From Oreohelix idahoensis (taxonomy: Eukaryota; Mollusca; Gastropoda; Stylommatophora; Oreohelicidae): a DNA stretch of 64,000 nucleotides. Within the stretch, counting starts at the first letter, position 1. The number at the start of each line of letters is the position of its first letter. Under the pieces are notes generated by a model, which was not told the DNA's origin, ran no database searches, and saw only the letters and a program-made list of their open reading frames with translations. The position numbers were made by a program, and so were the translations under genes. This document shows positions 60,317 through 64,000 of this stretch, in pieces. The DNA lies in contig JAMPIV010014840.1 in assembly GCA_024509875.1 (NCBI GenBank), positions 348,983-412,982 of the forward strand. Reading direction: 5' to 3'.

Positions 60317-63004
60317 TCATGTTATCGGTGAGGATGTTTCAACATCTGGAAGTGGTTTAGTTTCGACAAGTTCGCTTGGGCATCTCGACAAACAGTCTGC
60401 GAACACATTCTTCACTCCAGGAATAGCTCGTATTTCAAAATTGAATGGTTGAAGCGCTATAGCGTAACGCGCTGACTTCGATGATTTAACGTTCTTCGTG
60501 TTCAGTGCGGTAAGAGCTTTTTGGTCAGATTCCACCACAAAGTGTGAGCCGAGGAGGTAATGTTCCAGTTTTGTGATTGCCCATACTAATGCGACGGGAG
60601 CCGCGGTAGCATAGTGGTTAGTGCACTGGCTTCCTAGCGCAGTGGTCTATGGTTCGATCCCCAGATGAGGCGGGAATTTTTTAGGCCACAAACGGCTCCT
60701 GGGTCGACCCAGCCCCAAATGGGTACCAGAGCAACTTCTGGGAAGGTCAAGGCGGCCGGCGTGATGCCGACCACATCACCCCTAGTGTGCCGACGGTCAA
60801 GATAATATGGGCCTAACACCATATTCCCAATATGCCTCAATGGGCGTGTAACGGGCTCCTTTACCTTTTTTTTATACTAATGCGAGGAGCTCTTTATCCA
60901 GAACGGAGTATTTGAGTTCGCTCTCCGTAAGTTTTCTGGACACGTATATCACCGGAAATAAGGTGCCGTTATATTCCTGCATCAAAACTGCAGCAATAGC
61001 GTAAGAAGATGCATCACTGCGAAGAATGAAAGTGAGATTTTTGTTAGGCAACCTCAAAAAAGGTTCATTTGAACAAAACCGTTTTATTATTAGTCTAACG
61101 CCGTTTTGGTGATCCTGCGACCACTTTATTTACATTAGATGTGCCTTTCTTCAGTAGAGACGAAAAAGGTGCAGTTATAGTAGACAAATGAGGGATGAAT
61201 TTTGAATAGAACTGTATTAGTCCTAAAAGAGATCTAACTTGTTTTTTTGTCTTAGGTGCCGAGATGTTTAAAATTTTAGAGACGTTACTGTCTTCTGTAT
61301 ACATGAAACCATGACCTATGCGGTGACCCAGAAATGAGATGTCATGAAAACCGACAAAAGCCTTTGAAGGTTTCGCTGTTAAGTTATAATCCCGTAAGGT
61401 AGAAAGTAAAGCTTTTAATCCATGAATATGTTCATCCCAAGAGTCACTGAAAAGACAGATGTCATCTATATAAGTAATGACATCGGGACGATGAGACAAT
61501 ATGCGGCGCATCATGCGTACAAAGGTAGCTGGCGCATTCACTAATCCGAATGGCATAAAATTCCATTGAAAAAGACCCCGTGGCGTCGAGAAAGCGGTGA
61601 ATGGCTTTGCTTTAGGAGTGAGTGGCACTTGCCAATAGCCCTTTGAAAGGTCAAATTTCGAAAAGAATGTGGCATGAGATAATTTCTCCAATAAGTCGTC
61701 TAAAAGAGGTAACGGTTCCGCATCGAATTTTGTAACTTTGTTTAATTTCCTGTAATCTACGCAAAGACGTATATTGTTGTCCTTCTTCCTAATGATTACC
61801 ATAGAAGAAGAATATGGTGATGAAGATGGTTCAATTACATTTAATTGAAGCATCTCATCCAATTCCTTATCAACCTTATCACGAAAGTGTAAAGGGATAG
61901 GATATGGGCGAACTCGAATAGGCGTATCGTCAGTCAGAATAATGTCATGTTGGATGACTGACGTATGACCTGGGATGTCAGTGAGGACATCCTCATACGA
62001 GTGTAGAATATTAGAGACTTGCTGACGTTGATCAGCCGAAAGAGTAGATGAGATTGTAACATCATTCCATTTCTCAGTGGAATGGAGTGGGACAACTGGT
62101 ATTGGTAGTTGTACATCATCGAAAGAAGATTCTTCTTCTTGGATGACTGACAAACTAGAATAGTGTTGAATAGGAGGTGTAGGATCGTCAGTTGCCTGGA
62201 ACACTGACTGTAGATAATCAGGACGTGAGTAATACTCCTTCAACATGTTAATGTGGAAGGTTTTATGTTTACCATTAACATCAACGATGTAGTCGACATC
62301 GGATATTCTTGAGATGATCCTGAAAGGACCTCTCCAGGTAATTAAAGACGATTGTTATGCGCAGGGAGTAATACAAAAGCTTCGTCACCAGGAATAAGCT
62401 GGCGAAGACGTCTATACTTGTTTGCAAATAGACGAGCTTTTTCTTTGGCTTGTTCGGATGATGCAGTAGCTAGTCTACAAGCATCTATGATTCTCTCTCT
62501 CAGAGAGATCACATACTCATAAGAGGATTGAGTTTCCTCTTCAATATTCTCGTCAACCAATAAGTCGTGGATTAACGACATCGGACCGCGTGGTTGCATG
62601 CCAAAAACTAGCTGGAATGGAGAAAACCCCGTGGCTTGATTTTGTACTTCGCGATACGCGAACAGAGCAGCGGGTATGACCCGATCCCAGTCTTGGGGAT
62701 GGTCTTGGGTCATCTTACCCAACAACTGCTTGAGTGTCCTATTGAGACGCTCAATTAACCCATTTGACATCGGATGATAAATAGAACTAAGAGATCTGTC
62801 TATACCTAATGTCTTCATAACTTGAGACATGGATTCAGAAATGAACTGAACCCCATGATCCGACAAGATTTTCCGTGGAAAACCAATGCGTGAGAAGATT
62901 AACATCAATGCCTCTGCTACACTGGCAGATGAAGTGTTCTTGAGAGGGATGGCTGTAGTGAAATTGACAGAGATACAACGGTAAAATCCCTCCAAAGATA
63001 ACAT
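60317..63004 (-). pseudogene. pol: pol of element B: integrase, RT, RNase H
   Basis: The integrase core has LSDHGVQFISESMSQ, then GLIERLNRTLK (second D and E, 35 residues apart); the first D is lost by truncation. The GPY/F region lies around 62340-62240, where the frame shifts. RT is one open stretch, 62246-61095, with VDYRKLNKVTKFDAEPLP, DLSKGYWQVP and the catalytic YIDDICLFS (61470). RNase H follows after a shift near 61100: LRSDASSYAIA, LDKELLALV, then the SINE, then VESDQKALTAL and FADCLSRC, ending near 60317. Integrase again lies upstream of RT. RT is intact and differs from element A by many substitutions, so A and B are separate lineages of one family. Confidence 0.9.
60595..60873 (+). 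repeat. tRNA-derived SINE with target duplication
   Basis: The head has the A box TAGCATAGTGGTTAGTGC and the B box GGTTCGATCCC, as in tRNA genes. The body contains AATATGGGCCTAACACCATA and ends in a T run. It is flanked by the exact 12-bp duplication ATACTAATGCGA (60583-60594 and 60874-60885), which splits the RNase H code of element B. A head-truncated reversed copy is at 34160-34388. Confidence 0.93.
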
Positions 63005-64000
63005 TTAAGGATAAAAACATAATGCGTAGGCTGCTGATGTACATGATCGCCTAGACCGCGGGTCATCATCCTCCATAATAATTGACTTGCTAGACAGGAG
63101 GGGAACGGCGGATCAAAAAGAAAAAAAATATGACTGGAAAGGCTAAGGAGACGCAATTGGGGGGGAAACGGAGAAAATTCACGTTTCTCAAGTTGACATA
63201 AAAAGTAAGCAACTCGACTGAAGGGACCCTAGATATGTTACGCCACAGTCATTTATTGGACGCTTTTGCGATACCAAGCTTTTGATTTGAATGGAGCGGT
63301 AAAACGCAGATGTTAGGATGTTAGGAATATTAAAAATTAGCTGGCCGGATGGCCTATTCTGAGCAGTGAACTAATATGTTCTTAATTTTACAGACGGATA
63401 GATAATATTGAAGATAATGACAAAAGACAGTGTAGTTCACATCATCGACAGACTGTGTTGAATAAAAAAGTGTCGCAATTTGCACACAAAAACACGACCT
63501 TGGACGCAGGTGTTCAAATTTACTTAGTATGGAGGAGAGGGTTTTTGTGTCGCAATTTGCACACAAAAAATACACGACCTTGGGACGCAGTAGTGTTCAA
63601 ATCTACGTGGTATGGAGGAAAGGGGATATTGTGGATGGCCTGTGTCCCTAAATATATGACTTTTTAACGACAAAATTTGTGGGGTGGGGGGAGAGAAAGG
63701 TTGGTTCAAAAAAGCAAGCACATTTTTTTTTATAGAAACACAAGTAGGGGACGGACAGACGTAACAGATAAACATCCATAGACTTGACCAGACAAGCATG
63801 ACCTGAAATACCTTTATGTTAGAGAATTTGAAATTTAAAAATAAAGGTTCGGTGGTAGTGGATTAAGCGAGTGGGGATAGGGATGAGGAGGGAATTTTAA
63901 GGGTTTTCACCAAATTTACAGTCTTGAATATGGTGGTGATATAATTGTTTTTTACCCTGAGGGTATTTAGAATTAGATGAGAGTGCGGGCAGGAGTAGGT
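63005..64000. other. Flank with a short tandem duplication
   Basis: No gene was recognised. A 77-bp unit (TGTCGCAATTTGCACACAAA...GTATGGAGGA) at 63471-63547 is repeated at 63548-63626 with a few changes. The rest is unique-looking or G-rich (63678-63692). Upstream cadherin exons were sought here without success. Confidence 0.6.

Larger units (their letters stand above)
58127..63004 (-). mobile_element. Gmr1-like LTR retrotransposon B, 5'-truncated
   Basis: On the minus strand: partial integrase, reverse transcriptase, RNase H and a 3' LTR, in the same order and with high protein similarity to element A. It has no gag, protease or 5' LTR; homology to element A stops inside integrase near 62955-63004. 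A SINE (60595-60873) interrupts RNase H. It seems to have inserted into the leader of element C (57664-58126). Confidence 0.88.

Overview
This is eukaryotic, intron-rich, repeat-saturated DNA from a metazoan. The repeat mix (RTE-type LINEs, mariner, hAT, tRNA-derived SINEs, Ty3/gypsy elements with integrase ahead of reverse transcriptase, long GATA and TA microsatellites) suggests a lophotrochozoan, perhaps a mollusc. That placement is inference and not secure. There is no bacterial-style gene organisation.

The only host gene I can support is a cadherin on the minus strand, spread over almost the whole window as six small exons: 49185-49274, 41111-41191, 28507-28617, 23809-23952, 5873-5954 and 773-891, in transcription order. 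Each has an AG acceptor and a GT donor. The intron phases agree at every junction, and the 627 nt read through as 209 codons without a stop. Exons 2 to 4 make one extracellular cadherin repeat (LDYE, VNDNPPEL) and exons 4 to 6 most of the next (ATDADGDQIEYSF, PLDDL). The gene continues beyond both window edges.

The introns hold the mobile DNA. Intron 5 (892-5872) has LINE scraps and a 1.3 kb mariner. Intron 4 (5955-23808) has a 2 kb CAY-type satellite split by an 11.5 kb LTR retrotransposon (8930-20450), which itself carries a 2.0 kb hAT transposon in its gag gene. Intron 3 (23953-28506) has a copy of an unclassified 1.2 kb repeat and GATA arrays. Intron 2 (28618-41110) has several LINE remnants, a 1.35 kb minisatellite of a 24-bp unit that grew inside a LINE coding region, and a nearly intact 3.35 kb RTE-type LINE (37241-40592) with an 11-bp target duplication. 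Intron 1 (41192-49184) has another decayed RTE-type LINE and SINEs.

Upstream of exon 1 (49275-64000) are a second mariner, a deleted gypsy-like element (51189-57663) whose right LTR is followed by a second leader copy, and a 5'-truncated LTR element (58127-63004) with a SINE in its RNase H region.

The most interesting system is the LTR retrotransposon family. Two copies carry Ty3/gypsy-type proteins in the order protease, integrase, reverse transcriptase, RNase H, which is the Ty1/copia order known from the Gmr1 group. The third element also has integrase zinc-binding residues directly after protease. All copies are damaged by stops or frameshifts.
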